A stretch of DNA of 64,000 bases, taken from the NCBI GenBank assembly GCA_030699385.1, contig JAUYMY010000054.1, forward strand, positions 1 through 64,000, given 5' to 3'. A model generated the notes under the pieces. That model did no database searches. It was not told the origin of the DNA and saw nothing but the letters and a program-made list of their open reading frames with translations. This document shows, piece after piece, positions 51,864 to 61,207 of the stretch; position 1 is the stretch's first letter; each line of letters starts with the position of its first letter. This stretch comes from Methylobacter sp. (GTDB lineage Bacteria; Pseudomonadota; Gammaproteobacteria; Methylococcales; Methylomonadaceae). The translations under genes and the position numbers were made by a program.

Positions 51864-52859
51864 TTATTTGGTATTCATGCGGATACGCTTTGAAAAATCA
51901 AGCGCTTGGTCGGCGGCGCGCGCACGCTCATTAATCAGCGCTCGCCGCTGCAATTCATCAAAAGGAAGCGTTGTGTCCAGCCGCTGAGATTCATAAAGAT
52001 ACTCTGGCAGATAGCCGCTTAACAAAACTTTCCAGGAGAAGCGAAGATGATCCACATTAACCCGCGAACGCAGCCAGATAGCGGTGGTGCAATTATCCAG
52101 CAAGGTATTGTAAAACTGAGGGCTTTCATTCAATACGTTAATCTTGTTTAGATATTCCAAAAACAAGCGTTTGGCGTTTTCTGTTGAACCTTGCAGCTTG
52201 TACAAATAAACCTGCTCGGGCGGATCGTTCCGATAATGGGTACGCAGCCGAACCACATCGCGCTCATCTGCGACAATATAAATCAATTCATACTGGCGAA
52301 AAAAACCCTTGATGGTCGAATAGCCCTCACCCAATTCTTTGCGCGCCTCGATGGAAACCGCCAGATGATCGTCGCCGAAATTGAAGCTTAGAATCGTATG
52401 CGCAATCGCCGGCCCCATCCAATACACCGACAGCAAATCCACGCCTTCTAATTTTTTCAAATCAAAGGTTTTTGTGTAATAAGCCGACTGATAATCAAGC
52501 TCGCTGCGGTAATCGAAATTGCGGATATTGTGGACGGTGACCAGATCGCCGTCGAAAGTCGCATAAGCCAATTTAGCCACATCCGGCTGCCATTGCCGCT
52601 GATTGGACGGACTGATAGCAAACCAGCCGATTAGAACGAGCGCAAAAACAAGCGCATAAGCGTAAAGGCCGCGTTGGCGCCAGCGCGGCAAACCCAAACT
52701 GAACAGCGTGAGCAGAGCGAACAGGCCAAAAGCGGCGGATAAACTGATGTTAATGGCGCCGGTATAAGAGTCACCGAAATAAAGGGCCAATGCACCCCAT
52801 AGCGCGGTGCTAATCAGCGCAAAAACCAGTAATGACGTTTTGATAAGGGTGACCATCAT
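51864..52859 (-). CDS. DUF4105 (Lnb N-terminal-like) membrane protein
   Basis: A 331-residue protein. About three membrane helices occupy the first ~90 residues, then a periplasmic DUF4105-type domain: VHNIRNFDYRSELDYQSAYY, GVDLLSVYWMGPAIAHTILS, ARKELGEGYSTIKGFF, NTLLDNCTTAIW. The NC in LLDNCTT is the likely catalytic Cys of this papain-like group, with His in AHTILSF. The ATG at 52859 overlaps the upstream stop (TAATG). It may cleave an amide in peptidoglycan or lipoprotein, but the substrate is unknown. Confidence 0.8.
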   Translation of the reverse strand: MMVTLIKTSLLVFALISTALWGALALYFGDSYTGAINISLSAAFGLFALLTLFSLGLPRWRQRGLYAYALVFALVLIGWFAISPSNQRQWQPDVAKLAYATFDGDLVTVHNIRNFDYRSELDYQSAYYTKTFDLKKLEGVDLLSVYWMGPAIAHTILSFNFGDDHLAVSIEARKELGEGYSTIKGFFRQYELIYIVADERDVVRLRTHYRNDPPEQVYLYKLQGSTENAKRLFLEYLNKINVLNESPQFYNTLLDNCTTAIWLRSRVNVDHLRFSWKVLLSGYLPEYLYESQRLDTTLPFDELQRRALINERARAADQALDFSKRIRMNTK

Positions 52860-53788
52860 TAAAGCCCACCGCCAAAACGGGTTTGCCAAGCAATGCCCAC
52901 GGTATCAAAATCACTGCCGGTACGGCCTGAAGCGCCGGTACTGGCATACAATTTAACTGAGTTATAGCGGTTTACCGGCAGTGCGAGCGTGACGCCGACG
53001 CGTGAATTTTTAAGCCTATCATCTTTAGCTTCGCCATTGATGGTGGTCTCGCCGCCGGTATAAAAAGTGCCGTCTAATGCGGCCCAAATCCCAAACGGGA
53101 AACTGTAAATCAAATGCCCCTGTAACGAGTACATCACGGCCTGTTCACGGACACTGCCGCCGAAAAATTCTTCGTTATCGGTATAAAAACGAACCGCACC
53201 GGCCATTTCCAAGGTCACTGGCCCCAAACGCTTGGACACGCCCAACTCAGGCTTGATCGACCAGCGATTGGTGCCGATATTGACCAGTTTATCGGCGTCA
53301 TATTGCCCACCGGGCGCGGTCACTTCAAGCACGGTGCCGACAATCAAATCTTGCTGATAGCTGGGGAATTTATCCAGCGTCAGCGCTGGCGCGCCAAACA
53401 GATTGACGGAAAAGCGGACACGGGGATCGGCAAAACCGTCAACGACCCGATCACGTTCGTCTCCAGAAACCTTGCCGGTGCCGGACAGCCAGGCATAAGG
53501 CAACACCACGTCGAACTTGGCCGATTTTCCCGCTATATCCAGTGTGCGGGCATACGCGGCAACCGTAGAATGCACCTCGATATTGACATCAGTGAGCGGC
53601 AACGACGAGTCAACTCCGACGCCGCCTTCAGTGTGTCCATAACCCATGACCAAAAAATTCAGGCCAACCGGTGCATTGGCATAAGTACGCGGCTCAAGAT
53701 CCTGAGCTTCCACGCAGAAAGCTCCGGCCAACAGCGTCACCGCAAAGCCAAGTTGCCGCCTTAGACGAAAAGCATTCAAAATCAGCAC
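52859..53788 (-). CDS. Outer-membrane beta-barrel protein (phenol MetA-pathway-like)
   Basis: A 309-residue protein with a signal peptide (FAVTLLAGAFCVEA) and a beta-barrel pattern of alternating residues. ANAPVGLNFLVMGYGHTEGG, FDVVLPYAWLSG, PRVRFSVNLFGAPAL, LEVTAPGGQYDADKLVNIGT and the end VGIAWQTRFGGGL are typical of the MetA-pathway of phenol degradation transporter family. The reading uses a GTG start 12 bp after the OprB gene. It may serve uptake of hydrophobic compounds. Confidence 0.8.
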   Translation of the reverse strand: MLILNAFRLRRQLGFAVTLLAGAFCVEAQDLEPRTYANAPVGLNFLVMGYGHTEGGVGVDSSLPLTDVNIEVHSTVAAYARTLDIAGKSAKFDVVLPYAWLSGTGKVSGDERDRVVDGFADPRVRFSVNLFGAPALTLDKFPSYQQDLIVGTVLEVTAPGGQYDADKLVNIGTNRWSIKPELGVSKRLGPVTLEMAGAVRFYTDNEEFFGGSVREQAVMYSLQGHLIYSFPFGIWAALDGTFYTGGETTINGEAKDDRLKNSRVGVTLALPVNRYNSVKLYASTGASGRTGSDFDTVGIAWQTRFGGGL

Positions 53789-53799
53789 CTTGAGCCCAT

Positions 53800-55218
53800 T
53801 TAAAATTTAATGTTCATACGCAAACTGGCTTCAAGCGACACGTCCAAGTCTTGCAACTCGCCGTTGTTATCGAGTGTTTTATTCATTGCCGAATTGACCA
53901 CCTGAAGATTGGGGCTCACGCTAAACCACGGTGTAACCGAGGCGGTGTAATACATTTCGATAGCGTCTTCCTTATCTAACCCAAGATTGAGTTGCTGGCG
54001 CAGTAGCGGTATAAACTGGTCACTGAACTGGGTGCGCGCCCAGCCGACACCAAACGAGTCATTAGAGCGACCCGGCACCACGCCCTTGCCGCCAATACCC
54101 ATCATATAGGTGTATTGAATAGGATTCGGATTGCCGTCGGTGGCGCCAAAGTTGAAGAAAAGACCAATGCCTTTATGGGCTTCGCCTTGCGGTTGCCATA
54201 AATACTGATCGAACCCGTACATGATCGCCCAAGTGCTGTCGGTTCTGTTGGCCGGACGAATCGGCACCAGCAGTTCAGGAAAATATTTTGCCAGTATCCG
54301 ATGCAGCACCGGCCCAGGGCTTGACAGCCGAGGATATTGTTCATTCAACAGCAAGCGACCGATGTTATTAGGATCCTGATCCAACGACAGACGGCTTTTG
54401 TCACTCCAGAGCCCGGTCACCGTCTGATTACCGGCCAGCCCGAACGGCTTGATTTTTATACTGGCGGACGTCAGGACAGTGGCGCCGTCATCAAACGCTT
54501 TGTCGATATTATTTTCAGTCGACTTGCCGCTTGCATCCAGCGCCATCGCCGCGATAGTGATATTTTCGGTCGGCAACAACAAGATACCGCCGCCATAAGC
54601 CGAAATCGGCATCATGGAGGTCGCCAAGGAAAAGTTCAACGCGGTATTGGAAAACTGAGTGCGATAATTGCCGTAGAACTCGGTTGGCGTCAGATCCAAG
54701 GTATTAATTTTCCCCATGAACACGCCAAAATGGGTGCTGAAAAACTGGGTAAAGGTCGCTCCCATCAGCGCGTTATCGGCTTCATTAACTCCCGGAAACA
54801 AATAGCTTACGTTGGTGGGCACGACTGCGCCAACGTCGTTGAACAGGGTATTGCCGAAACTGGAAACGCCTTGAAACTTGAAAAAGCCACCCGGCCAAAG
54901 CCCCATTTTGCCCATGTCCAGATTAAGGCTGTAATCGACATTGCCCCAAAAGTCAGCGTCGCTGTCCTTACCGCCAGTAATGACGCCCTGCGGCAGCAAA
55001 TACATGTCCGCATCCAACACCACGCCTTTTTTAGCCAGCTCGTCTCTTGCCCCGCCCCAATTGCCGCTAAGCCGGGGCCGTGAGGCTAAATCGCCGCCCC
55101 AAGTCGGCGGCGTCTCAACCGGCCCAAAGGCATTGGCCGCAGGATTTGCAGCCATCAAAAAAACCGTGCCGAGCAGGAACGGTGCGACATGCCCGTCCCG
55201 ACTATATTGCTTTGTCAT
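53800..55218 (-). CDS. OprB-type carbohydrate porin
   Basis: A 472-residue porin with a signal peptide (PFLLGTVFLMAANPAANA). The N-terminal RPRLSGNWGGARDELAKKGV is the OprB hallmark, and the beta-strand-rich rest ends with an aromatic strand SLRMNIKF. Related porins admit glucose and other sugars through the outer membrane. In this series it follows two exported-protein genes and a family E repeat. Confidence 0.88.
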   Translation of the reverse strand: MTKQYSRDGHVAPFLLGTVFLMAANPAANAFGPVETPPTWGGDLASRPRLSGNWGGARDELAKKGVVLDADMYLLPQGVITGGKDSDADFWGNVDYSLNLDMGKMGLWPGGFFKFQGVSSFGNTLFNDVGAVVPTNVSYLFPGVNEADNALMGATFTQFFSTHFGVFMGKINTLDLTPTEFYGNYRTQFSNTALNFSLATSMMPISAYGGGILLLPTENITIAAMALDASGKSTENNIDKAFDDGATVLTSASIKIKPFGLAGNQTVTGLWSDKSRLSLDQDPNNIGRLLLNEQYPRLSSPGPVLHRILAKYFPELLVPIRPANRTDSTWAIMYGFDQYLWQPQGEAHKGIGLFFNFGATDGNPNPIQYTYMMGIGGKGVVPGRSNDSFGVGWARTQFSDQFIPLLRQQLNLGLDKEDAIEMYYTASVTPWFSVSPNLQVVNSAMNKTLDNNGELQDLDVSLEASLRMNIKF

Positions 55219-55354
55219 GGAATTACTCTTTAGTTTATTTTATCGATAAATAACAGAAACTTAGCCCGCTTAATGCAAATGACCGCAAAGTATACAATAT
55301 ACTTCAAACGGCCACGTTTTCGGCTTATGTTAGACCAGAAATAGGCCGAACTGC

Positions 55355-55438
55355 AGACCTTCCAGGTTTTACGACTGCCATGGATGGCGGAAGTGCTGGA
55401 GCCGCCGGGAGCGGCTCCAGTAAAATCCAGGAAGGTCT
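55355..55438. repeat. Family E repeat, inverted copy 2
   Basis: An 84-bp hairpin, the reverse complement of 49991-50074 (shared ACGACTGCCATGGATGGCGG and GTGCTGGAGCCGCCGGGAG). The two copies flank five genes. Confidence 0.85.
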
Positions 55439-55475
55439 AACTCGCAATGCTTAGGCGATTATAAGACCTGTTCTT

Positions 55476-56258
55476 TTAGTAAGGCGCCGGCACAGGCATA
55501 TACATCACGCCGCTGCTGCCATAAGCCTGGGTGTACCACGCTACGCCGCATTGATAATAAGTAATACCTTTAACGACCGCCGTATTAGGATTACACGGCA
55601 AGCCACTGCTGCCTGAAGGCGGCGTTGTGTAAACCACCGTCGTTGACGGCGCGGTTGTTGTTTGCGAAGCGTTAGACGAACCGGCGGCATAACCCGCCAC
55701 TGCGCCAACCGCCAGCGCGCCGACAGCAACAGCGGCGACTTCGCCGTCATCCCAGTTGTTATTATCGTAACTGCCATTGCCGTAATAGTAATTATTGTTA
55801 TTGCTGTTGTAATTACCTTGATAATTCTGCGCCGTTTGCTGCCGACTTTGCGAACGCCCGGTCGCGCCTTGCTGGCGTGTCTCTACATTTTCACTCGAAT
55901 ATTGCTGACGTTGCGCTTGATTCTGGGTCGCCGAGTCCTGCCGCTGAGCCTGATTCGCAGTTGAGGTAGACTGCCGACTTTGCTGAGTTGCCGCTTTGTT
56001 AGTGGAAGCGGTCTGAGCCGTCTGAGCTCGATTAGTCGAAAACGTTTGCGCAGATGCAGACCGGCTCGAAGCCGTTGATGCGGCGGCCGCTGAACTGCGC
56101 CCTGCGCCGGATGAAAAACTGCCGCTAGCGGCAGCGCCGCTGCTACGAGAAAATCCACCGCCACCGCCACCTCGTGCGGCTGCCTGATCCATAGCGCCTG
56201 CCATCATGATAAAGGTCGCGGTTACCGCGCTCACTTTCAAATTAAATTTTGGGTTCAT
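55476..56258 (-). CDS. Exported low-complexity protein (Ser/Ala/Gln/Asn-rich)
   Basis: A 260-residue protein with a signal peptide (TATFIMMAGAMDQAAA) and a Gly/Ser/Ala/Gln-rich body (repeats around QSRQ, NQAQRQ), an Asn/Tyr stretch, a Gly/Ala helix (VAAVAVGALAVGAVAGYAAG), and a final compact part NTAVVKGITYYQCGVAWYTQ, which resembles ends of small exported proteins (DUF6515-like). It starts 1 bp inside the stop of the previous gene, with a strong GGAGGTAAGTA site. Likely a surface or periplasmic structural protein. Confidence 0.72.
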   Translation of the reverse strand: MNPKFNLKVSAVTATFIMMAGAMDQAAARGGGGGGFSRSSGAAASGSFSSGAGRSSAAAASTASSRSASAQTFSTNRAQTAQTASTNKAATQQSRQSTSTANQAQRQDSATQNQAQRQQYSSENVETRQQGATGRSQSRQQTAQNYQGNYNSNNNNYYYGNGSYDNNNWDDGEVAAVAVGALAVGAVAGYAAGSSNASQTTTAPSTTVVYTTPPSGSSGLPCNPNTAVVKGITYYQCGVAWYTQAYGSSGVMYMPVPAPY

Positions 56259-57097
56259 TACTTACCTCCGGCTTGTTTTGGGCTTACAGGACTGATAGTG
56301 GGTATTTGTGCCGCAAAAGCAATCTTTTTGCTTTGCTCGGTTGGCGTAAATACAAATTGAGCCTCATCGACTTTCGGCGTCAGATTCCAATCTGCAAATT
56401 GCGCTTTAAATTGCGGCTGACCGGGTGCATTTTTGTAGCTGAGCACGATGCGCAGCGGTAACGGCTGTGCGCCTGCGGCAACCCACACCTGATAATCGAC
56501 AGTTTCGGTGCGTCCCGCCAAATGATGCGCCGTGCTTCCGTTGATAACGGTTTTTCCCACATAATCAAGCGTTTGAGTTCTACGCTCCAGCTCGTCCGGC
56601 AACTGGGTTACCAGCAGCACCGCCAGCGGCAAACGCATCCCTAAATCTTTAAGAAAATACTTAACGGCCTCATCGATGCCTCCCGGTTTGTCAACTTGCG
56701 CATACACATTTTGGTCAGGGCTAAACGTGGTTATCGTATTGCCGTCATATTGCACAAGATGCCGCTCGCCGTTGCTGTGCTCAGTGTCGACGCGCAGTCC
56801 GTTAGGTCGATTGACGATGATGTTCCTGCTTTCGCCAAATTCGATCATCTGCCCCGATTCTTGGAGTACATCGTAATTGCTTGCAATAGTGACACTGTAC
56901 TTCGGCGCCTTGGCCAGAAATTGAGCCATGCGCATCAGAATATCCTTAGCGTCCGCAGGCTCCGCTACGCTTTGAGCACTCGCCGCTGGCACCGCTACCG
57001 CCTCTGCTACCAGTGGTTTTTCGGCACAACCCACCGTTGCCGCGATAACAGCCCCGTAAAGCGCGATTCGCAGTCCCGTTTGTAATGTTGTCTTCAT
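56258..57097 (-). CDS. DUF2092-type lipoprotein
   Basis: A 279-residue protein with a signal and lipobox VGCAEK. The mature part DAKDILMRMAQFLAKAPKYS, then QSGQMIEFGESRNIIVNRPN and DYQVWVAAGAQPLPLRIVLS match DUF2092 (a LolA/LppX-like fold suspected to carry lipids or bind envelope ligands). GGAGATGA precedes the start. It overlaps the next gene by one base (TAATG). Confidence 0.85.
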   Translation of the reverse strand: MKTTLQTGLRIALYGAVIAATVGCAEKPLVAEAVAVPAASAQSVAEPADAKDILMRMAQFLAKAPKYSVTIASNYDVLQESGQMIEFGESRNIIVNRPNGLRVDTEHSNGERHLVQYDGNTITTFSPDQNVYAQVDKPGGIDEAVKYFLKDLGMRLPLAVLLVTQLPDELERRTQTLDYVGKTVINGSTAHHLAGRTETVDYQVWVAAGAQPLPLRIVLSYKNAPGQPQFKAQFADWNLTPKVDEAQFVFTPTEQSKKIAFAAQIPTISPVSPKQAGGK

Positions 57098-57214
57098 AAG
57101 TCATCTCCGTTGGTTGATAGCATTGAAACTGAGGTCTTCATAGATAATCTCCTTTGCTTATTGAGTCAATAAATAACCGGGCTAAAGCGGCTCCAATTTA
57201 GAAAAAATAGTGTA

Positions 57215-57422
57215 AGGCGATTTCCTGAAAAAAACAGCCCCAAATAATTGTCCACGAAAAACACGAAAAGCACGAAAAGCCAAAAATAGGCATCTCCATG
57301 CGACACAAAATAAGAAAAACTATTGTTTTTAATTTCTTTTTTTCGTGTCTTTCGTGATAAGCGTGGACTCTGTTTTTCTACAGCTTTCGATTATCAGAGA
57401 CATTTTTTCTTAGAAATCACCT
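57215..57422. repeat. Family B MITE-like repeat, full-length copy 2
   Basis: A ~208-bp element with TIRs AGGCGATTTCC and AGAAATCACCT, closely matching 1396-1604 throughout (GCCCCAAATAATTGTCCACG, CTACAGCTTTCGATTATCAG). It abuts a family A copy on its right; together they make up most of the 391-bp gap. Confidence 0.85.
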
Positions 57423-57503
57423 AACTACTCAGCCTATGCCAAAAATGATTAAATAGAACACGGCAATTGCCATGTTCTATTGCTTTTTTCACTGAGTAGT
57501 TAC
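57422..57503. repeat. Family A MITE-like repeat, short copy
   Basis: An 82-bp copy with TIRs TAACTACTCAG and CTGAGTAGTTA and a short interior (AATAGAACACGGCAATTGCC, ATGTTCTATTGC). Its right end lies inside the mscS-type gene and supplies its last codons and stop. Confidence 0.8.
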
Positions 57504-59828
57504 AGTTTTTGCGCCGACCAGCTCGACTTGAATCGGCTTAGGGCTGTCTAAGTGCACATCGTGCTGAGAAAAAGCAATGCCGATGCCGCGCTCATGAAAC
57601 AGCCTCACGATACGATGGCGTATATCGCTCATCACGCGGCGGCGATTGATCTGGGGCAAAAGCTCGACCCAAAAATCCAAGGTCAGATTCAGCGCATCGC
57701 TGCCAAATTCCTCCAGATAAACTTCGGGGGCCGGTTCTTTCAGTACCTGACCGTGCTCATTAGCCGCCTGCCCCACCAGTGCCAACGCTTCGCGCACCGA
57801 CGAGCCGTAAACGATGCCGATGGTAATGGTGCAGCGCACACTCTGACTGGAAAGCGTCCAATTGGTGACACTCTTTTCCAGAAAACTGCTGTTCGGTATC
57901 AGCATGTCGATACCGTCGAAACGATGCACTTGACAACAGCGGCTGCCGATATGGGTCACGGTGCCGCGCACCCCTTCAACATCGACAATATCGCCCAACT
58001 TGATAGGGCGTTCCACCAGCAGAATTAAACCACTGATAAAATTGTTGATAATATTCTGCGCACCAAAACCGACACCGATAGCCAAGGCGCCGCCAAAAAA
58101 CGTAAAAACAGTGAGCGGTATATGTACCCTGACCAGCGCAAACACGACAATGCCAACGACAGCAATCAAGGTAAACAGCCTAAAGCCCAACAGCACTGAA
58201 CTTTCTTGCGCGGGCAGCCATTTCGTCACTAATCGACGGCCGTGATCGGCAATTTTAGCGACCAGCCATAAGCCGAGGCCCAAAATAAAAAGTATCCGTA
58301 CAATCTTATCGACAGTCACACCGCGCCGACTGACGATCTCTCTGCCGTCCGCAATAATGCTGTCCTCGACAGTAAACAGCTCAAAATTCCACGCCGTAGC
58401 GGCCATGTCGCCAATGCTGCCATACAATTTATTAACGCGATCGCTCAATGCATTGCTGTCATAACGCAATTGCAACGATTGCTTCACGCTGTGGATAGCG
58501 GCATCCAGCTCATCGGCATCGGCAACCATACGCCGCAACACCGACTCATGCTGAGCATAAGCGAGACGCTGCCGCTCAGCCAAGGCCATATCGCCGTATT
58601 CGGCTTTCCAGTCGGCGAGTTTTTTTTCTTGATTATCCAAACGGCGACGCGCCGTATCGAGGCTGGAAATAAAAAACTGCCGCCATGTTGCCAATTGACG
58701 TTGGCCTTGCTCAATTTTCACCAAGGCAGCATCAAACACTTTGTAATTTTGGCTATTTTCGACGTCATAACGAATTTCCCACATTTGACGATGTGCGTTC
58801 AATAGCCGTGTCCTTAGACGCATAACCTGTATAGCCGACTCCGACACACTGACTTCAACGGCTAAGGTATTTAATTCGTTCTGCAAACGTTGGCTATTCA
58901 AACTCTGTGCATCGGCGGCACCGGCATCGCGTAATTTATCGCGCATCTGTTGCCATTGTTGATCAATGGTCTTGCCCGCCTCAATCGCCTGCTCGGTTTC
59001 TTTGTCCACTTGTTGCTGCAATCGTGAAAGCTCAGCAAACTTCGCATCACGATCCTGCAAGGAAATCGGCGAGGCCAGACTGGCGCGCCTGACTTGGCGC
59101 TGCAACAGCTCAGCTTCGCTACGCCGAAAACTCAACATCTCGACGCGGAGCTCGCGCTCACTATCGCGCAAGCCCACGTGCGCTTGATTATAAAGATTGC
59201 GTAGTTCGTGCAGATCGCGAGACCAGCGCAAGCGACTCGCCGAATCTGAGTCTGCAGTATCTAGCAGTTCCTGCGCTCTTCTTAACGCCTGCTCGCTAAG
59301 TTTAAGATCCTTTCGCCGAGCCTCAAGCAAATCGGCATACATGGATTGTTCGATAGCAGCAGCTTCGATTTCTTGTTCCTTGGCACGCACTTGCCGCCAC
59401 AAGTCATCGACGAAATCGAGCGAATAAGCCCCCGATTTGGCAAAATCGAACCAAGCTGCCGATTTTTCTTGAAAATCTTGCCGGGCGACACGCACCGTTT
59501 TTAGCTTATTCAACGCATCGAGATGGCTTTCATAGGCATTGACAACCAGATTGAGCAATCGCTTGTACTCGACCCATTCCGTCTCATCCGCTTCCGGCGG
59601 AGCGTCAGCAGGCAAGGCGAACAGCCGCTTTTCCACCTGAACAAGCCTTGACTGAACAGCGGCGACACGCGCATCGACAGAGGCCGCCAGCGTTTTTTGC
59701 GTCTGTGCATCATCACTGGCCGCCCACGCCGTCGGCATCATAAAAATCAAGCAAACAGCGACAGTCACGGGCAGCAACGCCAATAACGCTTGAATTTTAT
59801 TTCGCTGTTTGTTTAATAGATTGCTCAT
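57489..59828 (-). CDS. Large MscS-family mechanosensitive channel
   Basis: A 779-residue protein: signal peptide (VAVCLIFMMPTAWA), ~450 residues of periplasmic coiled coil (ELRNLYNQAHVGLRDSEREL and similar), then three or so helices (DKIVRILFILGLGLWLVAKI, GFRLFTLIAVVGIVVFALVR, TVFTFFGGALAIGVGFGAQN) and the MscS domain with the pore-lining AIGVGFGAQNIINNFISGLI and KLGDIVDVEGVRGTVTHIGS. It opens on hypo-osmotic shock. Its last four codons and stop (VTTQ-stop) come from the TIR of a family A repeat. Confidence 0.92.
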   Translation of the reverse strand: MSNLLNKQRNKIQALLALLPVTVAVCLIFMMPTAWAASDDAQTQKTLAASVDARVAAVQSRLVQVEKRLFALPADAPPEADETEWVEYKRLLNLVVNAYESHLDALNKLKTVRVARQDFQEKSAAWFDFAKSGAYSLDFVDDLWRQVRAKEQEIEAAAIEQSMYADLLEARRKDLKLSEQALRRAQELLDTADSDSASRLRWSRDLHELRNLYNQAHVGLRDSERELRVEMLSFRRSEAELLQRQVRRASLASPISLQDRDAKFAELSRLQQQVDKETEQAIEAGKTIDQQWQQMRDKLRDAGAADAQSLNSQRLQNELNTLAVEVSVSESAIQVMRLRTRLLNAHRQMWEIRYDVENSQNYKVFDAALVKIEQGQRQLATWRQFFISSLDTARRRLDNQEKKLADWKAEYGDMALAERQRLAYAQHESVLRRMVADADELDAAIHSVKQSLQLRYDSNALSDRVNKLYGSIGDMAATAWNFELFTVEDSIIADGREIVSRRGVTVDKIVRILFILGLGLWLVAKIADHGRRLVTKWLPAQESSVLLGFRLFTLIAVVGIVVFALVRVHIPLTVFTFFGGALAIGVGFGAQNIINNFISGLILLVERPIKLGDIVDVEGVRGTVTHIGSRCCQVHRFDGIDMLIPNSSFLEKSVTNWTLSSQSVRCTITIGIVYGSSVREALALVGQAANEHGQVLKEPAPEVYLEEFGSDALNLTLDFWVELLPQINRRRVMSDIRHRIVRLFHERGIGIAFSQHDVHLDSPKPIQVELVGAKTVTTQ

Positions 59829-59860
59829 TTAATTCATCATGCCAAGCGCGTTTAATTCGC

Positions 59861-60325
59861 TCAATTAACCGAATAACCCAGCGCTTCCAGACAAGATTTC
59901 ATCGCCCGGTTATAAGTGTCCAGACCTGCAGGCGGCGCGGCAGCATCCTTAGCCTGTTGGTCTCGGGATTTCATCGCGCCGCCCATGCCGCCGGCAGTTG
60001 CCCCGATTGCCGCACCTTTACCGGCATCACCGGCTATCGCGCCAATCGCAGCACCCATTGCCGCACCACGCGCGCCGCCTTTTAACAAGCCTTTACCTGT
60101 AGCGCCGCTGCCCAGCCCCGTTGATGCCGGAGCCGGCGGATTATTAGGATCAAAGCCGGATTGCTGTACCGACCAACCGTGGCAATTATTTTGATCCATC
60201 TGCTGTTGTTGCGGATTTTGTCCCATTTTCGGGAAAATCATCAATTGCGCCTGTGCGGCCTGCGACCCTATCGCTATAGCGCCGACTAAAATAACCTGCA
60301 TGGCATTGCGAGTTGATTTCTTCAT
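59861..60325 (-). CDS. Exported glycine-zipper protein
   Basis: A 154-residue protein with a signal peptide (MQVILVGAIAIGSQAAQA), a short Gln-rich part with one Cys (NNCHGW), a glycine-zipper (GGARGAAMGAAIGAIAGDAG and a repeat of the pattern) and an end LDTYNRAMKSCLEALGYSVN, where the Cys and the LEALGY motif are typical of exported glycine-zipper family members. Probably envelope-associated. AGAGGT precedes the ATG. Confidence 0.82.
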   Translation of the reverse strand: MKKSTRNAMQVILVGAIAIGSQAAQAQLMIFPKMGQNPQQQQMDQNNCHGWSVQQSGFDPNNPPAPASTGLGSGATGKGLLKGGARGAAMGAAIGAIAGDAGKGAAIGATAGGMGGAMKSRDQQAKDAAAPPAGLDTYNRAMKSCLEALGYSVN

Positions 60326-60367
60326 TTTTGTACCTCTATTGTTTTATGCTCGATGGAAGGTGTAAAG

Positions 60368-61069
60368 CTAGTTGGCCGGCTTCGCGCCACAATTTGCCAA
60401 ACGGTAGGCCATGCGTTCGGCCCAATAATCGAAAGCCTGATTCACGTCATCCCATTGTTGGGTGACACCTTCGTAAGATTTTTTGCCAACGCGCCGGTCG
60501 ACAGCGGCGGCAATGCGTTCACCGCTTATCGCGTCAGTAATATCCGCTTCGGCTCCAGCCATGCCGACGAAAGCGGCTGTTCCGGTAGCCACCTCTTTTA
60601 AGGTGGATATAGCCAACATTTGCGGTACAAAAGTCGAGACTGTATCTAAGGCCACCCAAGACCCTTCGGCTTCGGTAATCGCCGCTTTGATTTTTATCGT
60701 TCCAGGCTCAGGGGCTGTGACAATTTGATAATGTTTGCCCAGCTCGTTAACCAAGGCACCATGTAAATGGTTGACCAAGGTTTGTCTATCCGCTGCCGGC
60801 AGTGAAACCAAGTCATTCTTTTCGTTGACATAAATGCGGACGGGCTCAATCATAACCTTGCTGTAGTTTTTACAACTGCGCGGATAGGTCGGATTAATAT
60901 AGACTTTCAGCGCCTCGCCTGCCTGCCCTTCCCTAAGCATTGAATAATCGCCGAGGAAACCGGCGGCTTCAACATCTCTGGCCTGTTTGGTCGGCGTACA
61001 GCCCAGCATCGGCAGCACCAACATCAAGCCGCACAGGCTCAGTTTTGTTCGTTTGTGATTGTTTTTCAT
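60368..61069 (-). CDS. DUF3313-type lipoprotein
   Basis: A 233-residue lipoprotein with signal and lipobox MLGC. AAGFLGDYSMLREGQAGEAL is the DUF3313 start; EPVRIYV, LHGALVNELGKHYQIVTAPE and a Gly/Ala-rich VATGTAAFVGMAGAEADITD helix follow. The function of the family is unknown. The start at 61069 has GGAGAT at 5-10 nt and begins the signal peptide. Confidence 0.85.
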   Translation of the reverse strand: MKNNHKRTKLSLCGLMLVLPMLGCTPTKQARDVEAAGFLGDYSMLREGQAGEALKVYINPTYPRSCKNYSKVMIEPVRIYVNEKNDLVSLPAADRQTLVNHLHGALVNELGKHYQIVTAPEPGTIKIKAAITEAEGSWVALDTVSTFVPQMLAISTLKEVATGTAAFVGMAGAEADITDAISGERIAAAVDRRVGKKSYEGVTQQWDDVNQAFDYWAERMAYRLANCGAKPAN

Positions 61070-61207
61070 ATAGTAATCTCCTGATTTGTAAAAGATTGTA
61101 AAAATAGAGTCCACGAAAAAAAAAGCAGTGAAAATAATGGTATTTGATTCACCACACAGCGATAAAAAGCTCTCATCTTTATCCGCAAGTTGTTCATTGA
61201 GTATTTA

